Assembly (NCBI GenBank): GCA_964610505.1
Contig: CAZSXU010000028.1
Coordinates: forward strand, 1 to 50,740
Direction: 5' to 3'
Source of the DNA: CAZSXU01 sp964610505
Lineage (GTDB): Bacteria > Arandabacterota > Arandabacteria > JAGLYR01
DNA length: 50,740 nt
The position numbers and the translations under genes were made by a program. The notes under the pieces are model-generated. The model was not told where the DNA came from. It worked only from the letters and a program-made list of their open reading frames with translations, and made no database searches. Below are positions 40,140 through 49,527 of this stretch, one piece after another; positions within the stretch are counted from its first letter, which is position 1; every line of letters starts with the position of its first letter.

Positions 40140-40781
40140 TTGCGACGCCTTGTAGCCGGTGCGGCCGCAAGTCTCAAGCAGTTTGACGCCATCCTCCTCG
40201 CCGGAGGGCAGAGCCGTCGCTTGAAGAGCGACAAGGTTCTTCTCGAACTCGCCAACGCCCCGGTTCTTCCCGGCCTGATTGACCTCTGCCGGGACCTCTT
40301 CGGAACCGTGTTCATCGTTGTTGACCGGGTCGGGCGAGTCGTCTATCCCCATCCCAACGTGCGCGTAGTGACCGACGAGATTCCGGGTTCCGGCCCCCTG
40401 GGCGGGATCCTGACCGGATTGGAGGTCTCTGCGTCCGAGAGATGCTTCGTGAGCGCGTGCGACCTGCCTTTCCTTCATCGGGATTTGATCCATTTCATCG
40501 CCCGGCGGGTGACGAACCAGGATGTCGTTGTGCCGACAAGAGGCGATTCGATTGAACCGTTGATCGGCTTTTACTCGAGGCGAAGCCGGGACATCATTCG
40601 GAGATCGATTGCAGCGGGGGATTTCCGCGTGAGGGGATTCTGGCCGCAGGTCACGACGGAAATCGTGGATCTGGAGGGCTCGTTCGATCCGCCGGATCTG
40701 GAAACCTGGCTTCTTAACGTCAATACTCGCCACGACCTCAAGATCGCCGAGGCCGTGGCCGCATCGGGATCATGGAGATGA
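40140..40781 (+). CDS. mobA: molybdenum cofactor guanylyltransferase
   Basis: 213 residues. DAILLAGGQSRRLKSDKVLLEL is the GTP-binding signature (LAGGxSxRxGxDK; the usual Gly after Arg is Leu here). DEIPGSGPLGGILTGLE, FVSACDLPFLHRDLI and VPTRGDSIEPLIGFYS complete the MobA pattern. It links GMP to molybdopterin to make the bis-MGD cofactor needed by FdhA downstream. TTG 40140 is chosen with AGGGGGA 4-5 bases upstream; a start at 40095 would add 15 residues. The stop overlaps the fdhD start. Confidence 0.9.
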   Translation: MRRLVAGAAASLKQFDAILLAGGQSRRLKSDKVLLELANAPVLPGLIDLCRDLFGTVFIVVDRVGRVVYPHPNVRVVTDEIPGSGPLGGILTGLEVSASERCFVSACDLPFLHRDLIHFIARRVTNQDVVVPTRGDSIEPLIGFYSRRSRDIIRRSIAAGDFRVRGFWPQVTTEIVDLEGSFDPPDLETWLLNVNTRHDLKIAEAVAASGSWR

Positions 40782-41548
40782 CCCGTCAGATGTCGGCCGT
40801 ACATATCCGGGACGGAAACCGGCTCGCGCGCGAGGAAACCGTGGTCCGGGAAGAAACCCTGTGTCTCTATCTCAACGGGGATCTTCTTGTGCGGCTGCTC
40901 TGCAGTCCCTCCCACCTCGAGGATCTGGCGGCAGGGTTCTTGTTCTCGGAGGGCCTCGTGCAGGGGGCGGATGATGTCCTTTCCATCGAACCCGGCGCGG
41001 GCGGCAACACGTTGTTCTTGCGCACCAAGAATCGGGGACCCGGCGCGGTGACCCTGTCGGGGGCGGTCCGGACCTCCGGCTGTGGCGGCGGAATCACTCT
41101 GACGGATGTGCGGAGGGCCATCGATCCAATTACAGCGGACCGGACGGTAGGGGCGACGGAGATTCTCTCCCTCTCCCGGCAGTTCGAGAAGGCCTCCGAG
41201 CTGTTTCGCCGGACCGGCGGAGTACACGCCTGCGCGCTTGCCTCCGGGGGGCGGCTGTCGATCCTCCGCGAGGACATCGGGCGCCACAACGCGCTGGACA
41301 AGGCCCTGGGGGCGGCCATTCTCGGAAAAGAAGCTGTTGACCTTTCGCGTTCGGTCGCCTATATCTCGGGGCGCATCTCCTCGGAAATGGTGATGAAGAC
41401 GGCTCAAGCGCGAGTCGCCATGATCGTATCTCGAACGGCTCCGACCTCGACGGCCGTGGATCTCGCCGGCGACCTGGGAATTTGCGTGGTCGGCTTCGTC
41501 CGCGGCGGCAGAATGAACGTCTACGCCCATTCACATCGTGTGGTCTGA
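40772..41548 (+). CDS. fdhD: formate dehydrogenase sulfurtransferase accessory protein
   Basis: 258 residues, full-length FdhD/NarQ: LARE...EETLCLYLNGDLLVRLLCSPSHLEDLAAGFLFSEGLV, VRTSGCGGGITL, RRTGGVHACALASGGRLSILREDIGRHNALDKALG, YISGRISSEMVMKTAQARVAMIVSRTAPTSTAVDLA. It moves sulfur to the Mo-bis-MGD cofactor, a step required for formate dehydrogenase activity. The catalytic loop keeps one Cys (SGCGGG) where E. coli has a CxxC. It overlaps mobA by 10 bases, so they are translated together. Confidence 0.95.
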   Translation: MEMTRQMSAVHIRDGNRLAREETVVREETLCLYLNGDLLVRLLCSPSHLEDLAAGFLFSEGLVQGADDVLSIEPGAGGNTLFLRTKNRGPGAVTLSGAVRTSGCGGGITLTDVRRAIDPITADRTVGATEILSLSRQFEKASELFRRTGGVHACALASGGRLSILREDIGRHNALDKALGAAILGKEAVDLSRSVAYISGRISSEMVMKTAQARVAMIVSRTAPTSTAVDLAGDLGICVVGFVRGGRMNVYAHSHRVV

Positions 41549-41564
41549 GGGAGACGATTCATCC

Positions 41565-42512
41565 ATGGCAAAACCCAAGGACAAACCGGCGGCGGCCGAA
41601 CGGATCGAGGTCGACGAACCTCGTCTCAAGGCCCTTGCAGGAACCATCGTCGATGCGATTCGCGTTCCCGAGGGAATCACCCTGTTCGAGAAATTCCAGG
41701 GCGTGGGCACGGTCGAAGATCGCAAGCGAACCAGGGACGAGGGCGTTTACCTCTTTCGGGCCGCCGAGGCCGGGGTTTCGGGTGAGGCCGCCCGCCTGGT
41801 TTTCGAGAACCTCCTGAGGTGCTTCAAAGACCATCTCGGAGAGCAATCTGCAGACTGGGAAGCGCTCGAGAACGGGCTTTCGGGCAACGGCACAGACCTG
41901 GGACGCTTTCTGGAGAGAATCCTCCAGAACGACGCCCGCACCGTGATCGAGAGGGCGGGAACGTGGAATCTGAATCCGGATGCGCTTTCGCTCTTTGCCC
42001 TCTTCTGGGCGAGGCCCTTCCGCGCCGAAGCCGCTCGGCGACTTCTCGACGGCCTGGACGTTTCCGGATGGAGGATGGGCTTCTGCCCGGTCTGCGGTCA
42101 CTGGCCCTCCTTTGGGTATCTCCCCGCGGAGGGCGGGAAGCGAACGCTTCGGTGCGCCGCCTGTGCCACCTCCTGGGCGTTTGAGCGAATCCGTTGCCCG
42201 TTCTGCCTCGAAACCGATCGGGAGAAGCTTCCCTATTTGACGGTCGACGACGACCAGTGCCTTCCCGTCTACGTCTGTGAGTCGTGCAAGCGTTATCTCA
42301 AGCACCGCAGGGAGGAAGAGGGCTTTCCCAGACAAGAGGATCTGGACTTCATCCTGACCGCCACACTGGACTACGCGGTCGGCAGCCAAGGCTACATTCA
42401 GGAATCACTGATTTCTGTTCGCTTCGATGAGCCCGATGGAGAATCCGGTCGGGCCTATCGGGCAAAGGCACATTACGAAGAGGGCCCAGACGGGCCACGG
42501 TGGGTTCACTAA
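41565..42512 (+). CDS. fdhE: formate dehydrogenase accessory protein FdhE
   Basis: 315 residues. The C-terminal half has four CxxC metal-binding pairs: GFCPVCGHWPS, RCAACATSWAFERIRCPFCLE and VYVCESCKRYLK. The helical N-terminal half matches the FdhE layout. FdhE binds the catalytic subunit of TAT-exported formate dehydrogenases before export. ATG 41565, 16 bases after fdhD, with GGGAG further upstream. Its place immediately before fdhA supports the assignment. Confidence 0.92.
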   Translation: MAKPKDKPAAAERIEVDEPRLKALAGTIVDAIRVPEGITLFEKFQGVGTVEDRKRTRDEGVYLFRAAEAGVSGEAARLVFENLLRCFKDHLGEQSADWEALENGLSGNGTDLGRFLERILQNDARTVIERAGTWNLNPDALSLFALFWARPFRAEAARRLLDGLDVSGWRMGFCPVCGHWPSFGYLPAEGGKRTLRCAACATSWAFERIRCPFCLETDREKLPYLTVDDDQCLPVYVCESCKRYLKHRREEEGFPRQEDLDFILTATLDYAVGSQGYIQESLISVRFDEPDGESGRAYRAKAHYEEGPDGPRWVH

Positions 42513-42525
42513 CGGAGGGGCGGAA

Positions 42526-45500
42526 ATGGAGCTAACAAGGAGGGGCTTCCTGGGGCTTGCGAGCGCCGGAATCCTGACTCCGGTGTTGGGGTCATTCCTG
42601 ATACCGGGCAAAGCGAGGGCCGCCCGTGGTGAGTTCAAGATCGCGCGCACCACGGAGACCACAACGATCTGTCCCTACTGCGGCGTGGGGTGCGGGTTGA
42701 TCGTGCATGCCCGCAAGGACGCCCACGGGGGCAAGATCGTCAACATCGAGGGAGATCCGGATCACCCGGTCAACCTGGGATCTCTCTGCAGCAAGGGAGC
42801 CGCGCTCTATCAGGTCGCCAACAATGAGGAGCGGCTGAGCAAGGTCCTGTACCGGGCGCCCGGTTCGGACAAGTGGGAGACCAAGGAGTGGGACTGGGCC
42901 ATCAAGAAGATCGCGGCGAATATCAAGAAGACCCGCGACGCCACTTTCAAGACCAAAGATGGGCAGGGCCGGGTGGTCAACCGCACCGAGGGCATCGCGT
43001 GTCTGGGCGGCGCGGCTCTCGACAGCGAGGAGTGCTACGCGTACAGCAAATTCGCTCGCTCGCTCGGAGTCGTATACCTCGAACACCAGGCCCGCATATG
43101 ACACAGCTCCACGGTGGCCAGTCTGGCCGCCTCTTTTGGCCGTGGAGCCATGACCAATCACTGGATCGATATCGGCAACTCCGATTGCATCATGGTGATC
43201 GGATCGAACGCCGCCGAGAACCATCCCGTCTCCTTCAGGTGGGTGATGAGGGCGAAGGAGAACGGCGCGAAGCTGATTTCCGTGGATCCGCGCTACACGC
43301 GGACTTCTTCCGTAGCGGACCTCTACGCGCCGCTCCGTTCGGGCACCGATATCGCGTTCATCGGGGCGATCATCAACTATGCGCTGGAGAACGATCTGAT
43401 CCAGAGGGAGTACCTCGTCACCCACACGAACGCCAGCTTCCTGGTCAACTCCAAGTTCGCCGGGAGCTTCGATGCCGGGAAGTTCGGCTCGCTCAAGTCT
43501 GGGGCCTACACCAAGAGCACCTGGGGATTCCAGAAGAACTCCAACGGGATCATTCGCAAGGACGCCTCGCTCAAGAGCAGCCGTTGCGTCTATCAGCTGC
43601 TCAAGAAGCACTTCTCTCGCTACACCTTCGCGAAGGCTTCGGAGATCACCGGATGTCCCGTGGAGAAGCTCAAGAAGGTCGCCGAGACTTACTGCGCAAC
43701 GCACACGCCGGAAAAATCGGCTACCATCATGTACGCCATGGGTACGACGCAGCACACGCACGGGACGCAGAACATCCGTTCCTACGTGATCCTGCAGCTG
43801 CTCCTGGGCAACATCGGTGTGGCGGGTGGTGGGATCAACGCGCTGCGCGGTGAGTCCAACGTGCAGGGTTCCACGGATCACTGCCTGCTCTTCCACATCC
43901 TTCCGGGCTACCTCAAGTGCCCGACGTCGGACAACGCCACACTCTCCGCCTACATCAAGAAGTGGAAACCGACCTCGAAGGATAAGAAGAGCGCGAACTG
44001 GTGGTCAAACTACCCGAAATATATCGTCAGCCTGCTCAAGGCCTTCTGGGGCGACAAGGCCACGGGGGTCAACGAGTTCGCGTACCAGTACCTGCCGAAG
44101 CGGGGAGCCAACTACTCCCACATCGCGCTCTTCGAGGCGATGGAGGCGGGCACGATCAAGGGGCTCTTCGTCCTCGGGCAGAACCCGGCCGTCGGCGGGC
44201 CTAATGCATTCCGGGAACGGAACGCCATGGAGAAGCTGGATTGGCTGGTGGCCGCGGATCTCTGGGAGACCGAGACAATGGGCTTCTGGAAGCGCCCGGG
44301 CGCCAACCCGGCCAACATCAAGACCGAAGTCTTCGTGTTGCCGGCCGCTTCATCCGTGGAAAAAGAGGGGAGCGTCGTCAACTCGGGCCGCTGGGCCCAG
44401 TGGCGATACCAGGCCGTTCATCCGCCCGGAGACGCCAAGAGCGATCTCTGGATGCTGGATCGGCTCCACAAGGAGTTGAAGGATCTCTACAAGAAGGGCG
44501 GGGCATTTCCCGGTCCCATCGTTGATCTCGCCTGGAACTTCGGGGACGGCGAAGAACCGGATCCACATCTGGTCGCCAAAGAGATCAACGGGTACTATCT
44601 GTCCGGCCCGAAGAAGGGCCAGCTGGTGGAGAGCTTCGGGAAGCTGGCGGACGACGGTTCCACCAGCTCGGGCAATTGGCTCTACTGCGCCAGTTACACC
44701 GAGAAGGGCAACATGATGGCCCGCCGAAAGGCATCGGATCCGAAGGACGATCCGATCGGCCTCAACCTGGAGTGGTCCTGGTGCTGGCCGGTCAACCGGC
44801 GGATCATCTACAACCGGGCCTCCTGCAACGCCAAGGGCGAGCCGTGGGCCCCGCACAAGGCCGTGATCGCGTACGATCGGAAGGCCGGCAAGTGGGTCGG
44901 CGACGTGCCCGACGGGGGTTGGCCGCCGCTCAAGAAGGCCAACGGTTCTTCGGACTCCAAGGCCAAGTACTCGTTCATCATGCGGCCCGAGGGTCATGCA
45001 TGTCTGTTTGCGCCGTCTCTGGTCGACGGGCCCTTCCCGGAGCACTACGAGCCCCTGGAGAGCCCGGTGGACAACGCGATGTCGGCGCAGCAGAGCAACC
45101 CGGTCATCAAAATCTGGCGGCCTGACGAGATCGGCGATCGAAGCAAGTTCCCCATCGTGGCTACGACCTACCGGGTGACGGAGCACTGGCAGGCGGGCGC
45201 GATGACCCGGAACCTGACGTGGCTGACCGAGCTGGTCCCCGAGCCTTTTGTCGAGATGAGCGAGGAGCTGGCCGCCGAGAAGGGCATCAAGAGCGGCGAC
45301 GTCTGCACCGTGGCGACCGCCCGTGGCGAGGCTGGATTGCGGGCCCTGGTCACCAAGAGGATCAAGCCGTTCAAGATGAACGGATCGAGGATTCATGAGG
45401 TCGGGATCATCTGGCACTTCGGCTACTGCGGGGTTGCGCGGGGCACGAGTGCCAATGAGCTCACGCCTCACGTGGGAGACGCGAACACCATGATCCCCGA

Positions 45501-45555
45501 GTACAAGGCGTTCCTGTGTGACGTCCGGAAGGGAGGTGCACTATGCGAAGTGTAG
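42526..45555 (+). CDS. fdhA: formate dehydrogenase catalytic subunit, selenocysteine-containing
   Basis: 1009 residues when the in-frame TGA at 43099-43101 is read as Sec192. TAT signal LTRRGFLGLASAGIL; [4Fe-4S] ligands C49, C52, C56 and C88 (ICPYCGVGCGL...GSLCSKG). The Sec context HQARI-U-HSSTVASLAASFGRGAMTNHW is that of the Fdn/Fdo-type enzymes, where Sec ligates Mo and His follows. The second half has the Mo-bis-MGD-binding domain (TTYRVTEHWQAGAMTRNLTWLTELVPEPFVEM is the conserved lid before the final barrel). It oxidises formate to CO2 in the periplasm and feeds the FeS and NrfD-type subunits encoded next. ACGGAGGGG precedes ATG 42526. Gene callers without Sec will split it in two. Confidence 0.96.
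43113..43131 (+). promoter_or_regulatory. SECIS element of fdhA
   Basis: GGTGGCC (43113-43119) pairs with GGCCGCC (43125-43131, one G-U), loop AGTCT. The loop starts 18 bases after the UGA and resembles the GGUCU loop of E. coli formate dehydrogenase SECIS elements. An outer stem (GCTCCACGG with CCGTGGAGC near 43140) may extend it. Confidence 0.85.
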
Positions 45556-46355
45556 GTTGCCTCGTTGATTCCACCAAGTGCACCGGGTGCCGGGGCTGCA
45601 TGGTGGCCTGCAAGCAGTGGAACCAGCTGCCGGCAGTGAAAACGAATTTCTTTGAAGGCGAGGGATACCAGAACCCGGCGGATCTGTCCGGCGACACGTA
45701 TCTCTACATGTCCTTCCACGAGATGGAGAACCGGAAGACCAAGGATGTGAAGTGGGTCTTCGGGCGCCACGCCTGCATGCACTGCGATGATCCCGGGTGT
45801 GTGTCGGCGTGTCCGGTGGCGGCGCTGAAGAAAACACCGGAGGGCCCCGTGACCTACGACGCGGGCATCTGTCTGGGGTGTCGCTACTGTATGATCGCCT
45901 GTCCGTGGGACATTCCCAAGTTCCAGTGGTTCAAGGCATTGCCCGAAATTCGCAAGTGTACGCTCTGCGCGGACCGGGTGGCCGAGGGTTTGACTCCCGC
46001 CTGCATGAAGGTGTGCCCGACGGGCGCCCTGAAGTTCGGGGATCGGGCTCAGCTCCTGGCCGAAGCCAAGAAGCGGATCAAGGACAACCCCGGCAGGTAC
46101 GTAAACCATGTCTATGGCGAGACCGAAGCCGGGGGCACGGCCCTCCTCTACATCTCCGACGTTCCCTTCGGGAATCTGAAGCTGCCTGAGAAGGTGGACG
46201 GACAACCTCGTCCGCATCTCACGCACGGAGCGATGTCCGCCATTCCGGCGGTGATCGTGGGATTGAGCGTGATTCTCGGAGGCACCTACGCCATCGTGAA
46301 ACGGCGTGGTGACGTCGAAAAAGTGACGGCAGGGAAGGGAGGAGGTCAATCATGA
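45543..46355 (+). CDS. fdhB: formate dehydrogenase iron-sulfur subunit
   Basis: 270 residues with four ferredoxin-type [4Fe-4S] motifs: CTGCRGCMVACKQWN, CMHCDDPGCVSACP, CLGCRYCMIACPWDIP and CTLCADRV...ACMKVCPTGAL. A C-terminal segment (AIPAVIVGLSVILGGTYAIV) is a single membrane anchor. There is no TAT signal, so it would be co-exported with FdhA. It carries electrons from FdhA to the membrane subunit. Its ATG overlaps the end of fdhA; GGGAGG lies just upstream. Confidence 0.95.
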   Translation: MRSVGCLVDSTKCTGCRGCMVACKQWNQLPAVKTNFFEGEGYQNPADLSGDTYLYMSFHEMENRKTKDVKWVFGRHACMHCDDPGCVSACPVAALKKTPEGPVTYDAGICLGCRYCMIACPWDIPKFQWFKALPEIRKCTLCADRVAEGLTPACMKVCPTGALKFGDRAQLLAEAKKRIKDNPGRYVNHVYGETEAGGTALLYISDVPFGNLKLPEKVDGQPRPHLTHGAMSAIPAVIVGLSVILGGTYAIVKRRGDVEKVTAGKGGGQS

Positions 46356-47608
46356 GCGGTGTCGACTTCAAGTTCGGCAGAGGATCGGCCATCCTCCTGC
46401 TGCTCGCATTGATCGCCGCTGTGCTGGTGATCATGCGGTTCGCCGGAGGCCTGGGTTCGATCACGAATCTCAACGACGGGTACGGATGGGGGTTCTGGAT
46501 CGGCTTTGACATTCTCGCCGGGATCGCATTGGCCGCGGGCGGGTTCGTCATGGCGGCGGTGGTGTACCTTTTCGGCAATGAGAAGTACCATCCGCTCATC
46601 CGCCCGGCCATCCTGACCGCGTTCCTGGGCTATCTGCTCTTCATCGTGGGTCTGATCGTAGACCTGGGAAGGCCCTGGAACATTTTCCATGTATTCACGA
46701 ATTGGCAGCACCACTCGGCCATGTTCGAGGTGGCCGCGTGCGTGATTTGCTATACGATCGTGCTGGCGCTCGAGTTTGCGCCCAACGTGTTTGAGCGGTT
46801 CAACTGGACGGCGCTGACCAGCCTGTGGAGAAATCTGACCCCGCTGTTCATCATCGTCCTGTTGACCGTGTTCACGGCGGCCATGACGCACAGCGTCGTC
46901 TGGACCGTGGTGGCTTTCGTCGTGCTGGCTCTGTTCGAGGTCATGGTTCGGGCCGGGGCCATCCGCAGAGATCCTCAGGTACCGACGCTTCTCATCATGG
47001 CGGGTGTGATCTTCTCCACCCTCCACCAGTCATCGCTGGGGAGCATTTTCCTGATCTCGCCGGACCGGCTGAGCGCGCTGTACTACAGCCCGGTCATCCC
47101 GGTCATGTTCTTCCTCTCTGCGGTGATGGTGGGACCCGCCATGGTGATGTTCGAATCCCTGACGAGCTCCCGCGTCTTTCACCGCAAGCCGGAGATGGGA
47201 CTGTTGTCGGGACTGGCCAAGGCCATGCCCATCCTGATCGCCATCTATGTCCTCCTCAAGCTCGTCGAGCTGGGCGTGACGGGAGAATTCGGGCTGCTGT
47301 TCACTTCGGGCGGCGCGTCGGTGTTGTTCATCATCGAGATGCTGCTGTTCATCATCGCCTTCTTCATGTTCCTCTCCCCCGGGGTGAGGAACAGTACATC
47401 GGGGTTGTTCTGGGGATCGCTGTTCGTGGTCGTGGGGGTCGTGGTCAACCGACTGACGGTGGCCTACCTGGCGCACTCCGTCCCGGGACACGCCTATGTT
47501 CCCGACATCAGAGAGATTCTGGTGACCGCCGGAATCATCTCGGCCGGTGTTCTGGTATTCGGATTCTGCGCCAAGTACCTCCCCATCTTCGAGGAGGAGC
47601 ACGCGTAG
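46352..47608 (+). CDS. nrfD: NrfD/PsrC-type membrane subunit
   Basis: 418 residues, about ten helices. WIGFDILAGIALAAGGFVMAAVVYLFGNEKYHPLIRPA, LLFIVGLIVDLGRPWNIFHVFTNWQHHS and ISAGVLVFGFC-type segments are those of NrfD/HybB quinone-reactive subunits without heme b. It replaces the FdnI cytochrome b of E. coli-type complexes. It overlaps fdhB by 4 bases (ATGA). Likely delivers formate electrons to the quinone pool, or accepts them for formate synthesis; direction cannot be inferred. Confidence 0.93.
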   Translation: MSGVDFKFGRGSAILLLLALIAAVLVIMRFAGGLGSITNLNDGYGWGFWIGFDILAGIALAAGGFVMAAVVYLFGNEKYHPLIRPAILTAFLGYLLFIVGLIVDLGRPWNIFHVFTNWQHHSAMFEVAACVICYTIVLALEFAPNVFERFNWTALTSLWRNLTPLFIIVLLTVFTAAMTHSVVWTVVAFVVLALFEVMVRAGAIRRDPQVPTLLIMAGVIFSTLHQSSLGSIFLISPDRLSALYYSPVIPVMFFLSAVMVGPAMVMFESLTSSRVFHRKPEMGLLSGLAKAMPILIAIYVLLKLVELGVTGEFGLLFTSGGASVLFIIEMLLFIIAFFMFLSPGVRNSTSGLFWGSLFVVVGVVVNRLTVAYLAHSVPGHAYVPDIREILVTAGIISAGVLVFGFCAKYLPIFEEEHA

Positions 47609-47631
47609 GAATTCCGAGAGCGCGGCAGATT

Positions 47632-47661
47632 GCGGGGCGAAGAGTTCCTTCTTCGCCCCGC
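47632..47661 (+). terminator. terminator of the fdh operon
   Basis: Perfect 11-bp stem GCGGGGCGAAG/CTTCGCCCCGC with an 8-base loop, then TTCTCT, 24 bases after the nrfD stop. Confidence 0.8.
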
Positions 47662-47781
47662 TTCTCTGTGTGCCCGCCTCTCGCCGGCCCCGTTCCTGAT
47701 TTGTGTTGCGGCCTTCTCTCCATGTGTGGTAGGAATCACGGGTCAGCGATGGGGACGCCATCGTTCAAAAGGAGGGCCAGG

Positions 47782-49263
47782 ATGAGACGAAACCCGGTCT
47801 TGGGTACATCGATTGCGCTCGTTACCAGACGGATACCCGTCTTGAGCGCATCCACCGCGCTCGCTGTTCTCTTGATCTGCGGATTGCTGATGTCCGGAGG
47901 GTGCGGTCCCGCTCCGAAGGGAAACCCCTTCCTGATCGCCTGGAACTACGATACCAGCGGGTATCTCGAGCCCTGTGGCTGCAGCGCCCACCAGCTGGGA
48001 GGACTCGCGCGCCGCGCGACCCGGTTGGCCGAACTCAGGAAGGACCGCTCCGTGTTCGCCATCGAGGGAGCCCGGAACTTCGAGGAGGGCGGGGAGTTCC
48101 GGCTCTTCAAGAGCGAGATCATGGTCAAGTCGCTCAACGCCATGGACTACGACGCCATGATGCTCGGACTTCAGGAAGCCCGGCACGGCCGAAGCGGGAT
48201 GCAGAGGGTGGTCGATGCGGCCACGTTTCCCGTCTTCAGCGCCAATCTCAAGGCGGACGGGGCTTCGTGGCCAAAAACGGTTGTGGTTGAAGAGATTGCA
48301 GGAACTCGGCTGGCGGTCACCGGAGCGAGCGAGCCGGCCCTTGTGGACTTCGATCTCCCGGAGGGGGTGGGTTTCGAAGACCCGCTGACCGCATTGGAGA
48401 AGGTGATTGCCGGTGTTCGGGAGAGCGCCGACCTGGTGGTCGTTTGCCTCGAAGGGCGAACCCCCTGGGTCGAGAACCTGATGGAACACTTCGCCGGGCG
48501 CGTCGATCTCTTCCTCACCGGAGACATGAAGGGCATCACGCTCCTCTCCAAGACCCAGATCACCGAGCGTCTGACGTTCCAGGAGGATCCCCCTCTTCTC
48601 AACAACCTGGCCCAGGGCCGCTACCTGGGACTGGTGGAAGTCGAGCCGAAGCGCGGGCGCTACGCATTCTCCGGCAAGAATGACCCCCTGGAAGACACGC
48701 TGGCGGACGATCCGGAAATCATGGAGATCATGTCGAGAGACTTCAAACCGCAGCTCGTCGATTATTTCGCTGAATTCACGGACCAGCTGCCGCAAACTCA
48801 CCTCCCGGCCAAGACGTGCTCGGACTGCCACCCGGATGAATACTCCGTCTACGAATCCAGTGGTCACTACGAGGCGTTCGAGTCCCTCAAGAAAGTCGGC
48901 CAGCTCTACAACCCCGACTGCATGGGCTGTCACCTGGCCTACGATCCCGAGGACAACGAGCTGGAGACCATGCATTGCGTCAGCTGCCATGGGAACATCA
49001 TCTGGGATCACGCCTTCAAGGCCGAGGCCGATATGGTGGAAATGCCCGACCCGCCGATCACGGCGTATACGTACGAATGGTGCGCCCGCTGCCATGATGA
49101 ATCGAACAGTCTCCCCTTCCGCGAGCACTGGCCCCAGTACGTGAACCAGGTCTACCACGGGGGGGATCTCTCTAAGGCCCGGGCCGCAGCAAAACGGATG
49201 GGTCTCGACATGACAGAGCCGCCGCCCGACTTTGCCAGCACGCCACGAATGAGCGGCGAGTAG
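47782..49263 (+). CDS. UshA-like domain fused to a tetraheme cytochrome c
   Basis: 493 residues, exported; a possible lipoprotein Cys is at 41 (LMSGGC). Residues about 50-300 are a calcineurin/5'-nucleotidase-like domain of the group annotated UshA-like (seleno)protein: TSGYLEPCGCSAHQLGGLARRAT keeps the EPCGC pair (C65, C67), where relatives may carry Sec. The metal ligands of true nucleotidases are not evident. Residues 340-440 hold four c-type hemes: CSDCH (346-350), CMGCH (380-384), CVSCH (399-403), CARCH (434-438), in a cytochrome c554-like arrangement. AGGAGGG precedes ATG 47782. Behind the fdh terminator, so a separate unit. Periplasmic or surface redox role, possibly in sulfur chemistry (inference). 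Confidence 0.87.
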   Translation: MRRNPVLGTSIALVTRRIPVLSASTALAVLLICGLLMSGGCGPAPKGNPFLIAWNYDTSGYLEPCGCSAHQLGGLARRATRLAELRKDRSVFAIEGARNFEEGGEFRLFKSEIMVKSLNAMDYDAMMLGLQEARHGRSGMQRVVDAATFPVFSANLKADGASWPKTVVVEEIAGTRLAVTGASEPALVDFDLPEGVGFEDPLTALEKVIAGVRESADLVVVCLEGRTPWVENLMEHFAGRVDLFLTGDMKGITLLSKTQITERLTFQEDPPLLNNLAQGRYLGLVEVEPKRGRYAFSGKNDPLEDTLADDPEIMEIMSRDFKPQLVDYFAEFTDQLPQTHLPAKTCSDCHPDEYSVYESSGHYEAFESLKKVGQLYNPDCMGCHLAYDPEDNELETMHCVSCHGNIIWDHAFKAEADMVEMPDPPITAYTYEWCARCHDESNSLPFREHWPQYVNQVYHGGDLSKARAAAKRMGLDMTEPPPDFASTPRMSGE

Positions 49264-49434
49264 AACGGTCAAAGGTCGAAGGGCACGAAGGCCGTCCACA
49301 GATTACACAGAGAAGGGCCACGTGCGAGATGGAGTTCCGTCTGCTGGCCCGCATTGTGAGGGGAGGCGGGCCGCGGTGAAGGTCCGCCGGATCGAAGACC
49401 GCGGCGCAAGGTCCGGCTCCTCATACACATCTGG

Positions 49435-49463
49435 TTGACAAACACTCCGCCGGGAGTCATAAT
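49435..49463 (+). promoter_or_regulatory. sigma70 promoter of the FAD/NAD reductase gene
   Basis: TTGACA (49435-49440), 17-base spacer, CATAAT (49458-49463); start near 49470. Upstream, 49296-49312 (CCACAGATTACACAGAG) belongs to the dispersed repeat family. Confidence 0.65.
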
Positions 49464-49527
49464 CAGCGGTTCTGCCCGAAGCAGAGGTTCCCGACCGAGT
49501 AGACCGTGACAGAGATAGAGGTGACGC

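Noticed and set aside
42427..43101. fdhA as a pseudogene or as two genes split at 43099
   Set aside because: The stop is UGA at the invariant Sec position, the frame continues without shift, and a SECIS hairpin follows.
46825..47781. N-terminal extension of the UshA-like/tetraheme ORF back to 46825
   Set aside because: It overlaps nrfD in another frame and the fdh terminator; ATG 47782 has AGGAGGG and begins an export signal.
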